This document shows positions 21,604-21,784 of a DNA stretch of 21,784 nucleotides, piece by piece. The translations under genes were made by a program, and so were the position numbers. The stretch lies in NCBI GenBank assembly GCA_027483425.1, contig JAIXUR010000063.1, positions 1 through 21,784 on the forward strand, read 5' to 3'. The notes beneath the pieces are model-generated. The model saw only the letters and a program-made list of their open reading frames with translations, was not told the origin of the DNA and ran no database searches. This stretch comes from Cyanobacteriota bacterium (GTDB lineage Bacteria > Cyanobacteriota > Cyanobacteriia > Phormidesmidales > Phormidesmidaceae). How positions within the stretch are numbered: position 1 is the first letter of the stretch; each line of letters begins with the position of its first letter.

Positions 21604-21784
21604 CCGGATGGCTCCAGCGAAATACCAGGCCCCCCAGTCCTGACAGCAGGGCTAACCCCAACAGCCCTGCCAGGGGATTGCCGTCTAGGCCGGTGACCCA
21701 GGCCGGCACGACGCCCGTGGGCCGAAGCAAACTGCCCACCTGGAGAAGGTAATAGCCCCACACCAGGCCCGCATGGAGCCCCGC
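21590..21784 (-). CDS. CPBP-family membrane metalloprotease, C-terminal end only
   Basis: The minus strand is open from the window edge to a TAG at 21590-21592, giving the last 64 residues of a protein. They begin AGLHAGLVWGYYLLQVG, which matches the conserved His-containing helix near the end of CPBP (CAAX protease and bacteriocin-processing) enzymes, and continue with a TGLDGNPLAGLLGL segment and a last hydrophobic helix. The family cleaves peptides within the membrane using Glu and His residues; the catalytic EExxxR part lies outside the window. The gene converges on ppk1 and overlaps its end by 14 bp. Confidence 0.65.
   Translation of the reverse strand, partial: AGLHAGLVWGYYLLQVGSLLRPTGVVPAWVTGLDGNPLAGLLGLALLSGLGGLVFRWSHPARPV

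Noticed and set aside
1..21784. CRISPR array, tRNA genes, insertion sequences or prophage genes
   Set aside because: I saw no regularly spaced repeats, no tRNA-like cloverleaf, and no transposase, integrase or phage protein.

Overview
The window is cyanobacterial chromosome. The evidence is gene content (LdpA, a Ycf45-type ATPase, Psb27, an Rbp-type RRM protein), the cyanobacterial order of the alpha-operon ribosomal genes, and at least 20 copies of the HIP1 octamer GCGATCGC in 21.8 kb. GC is fairly high and the protein wording resembles filamentous Leptolyngbya/Nodosilinea-like lineages; that taxonomic placement is inference only. I see no tRNA, rRNA, CRISPR array, insertion sequence or prophage gene.

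Layout. (1) 1-3402: ldpA (Fe-S protein that tunes the circadian clock) overlaps a Ycf45/R3H AAA ATPase gene by 8 nt; three perfect 13-bp tandem repeats end 7 nt before the ldpA start. (2) 3411-4136: an imperfect long inverted repeat, psb27 (photosystem II assembly lipoprotein) and a very clear intrinsic terminator. (3) 4192-10449: a long block of translation and transcription genes, rpmJ-rpsM-rpsK-rpoA-rplQ-truA-rplM-rpsI-rpmE-prfA. It opens with a near-consensus sigma70 promoter right after the psb27 terminator, so the usual upstream neighbours (secY, adk, infA) are not adjacent here. Large structured spacers lie before rpsM and before rpsK. (4) 10607-12727: an SbcD/Mre11-type nuclease gene, convergent with a TauE/SafE-type permease gene. 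(5) 12905-15388: a large membrane protein built on an M48/HtpX scaffold whose zinc-binding motif is degenerate. (6) 15389-16116: about 730 bp without a convincing gene, holding a candidate terminator-ended small RNA, a promoter and a possible attenuator in the leader of an RRM protein gene. (7) 16117-17188: the RRM gene, a terminator, and a minus-strand SRPBCC protein. (8) 17336-19030: a membrane protein made of five two-helix repeats of the CmpX/small-conductance channel type. (9) 19053-21784: a perfect 19-bp hairpin, a candidate Pho box, a small unknown gene coupled to ppk1 (polyphosphate kinase), and the 3' end of a convergent CPBP-family membrane protease gene.

Most genes are housekeeping. 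The parts most worth a second look are the degenerate M48 protein, the candidate Pho box in front of the unknown-ppk pair, the small-RNA-like locus at about 15.5 kb, the split of the ribosomal operon with hairpins inside it, and the triple repeat abutting ldpA. I did not find a convincing new multi-gene system.
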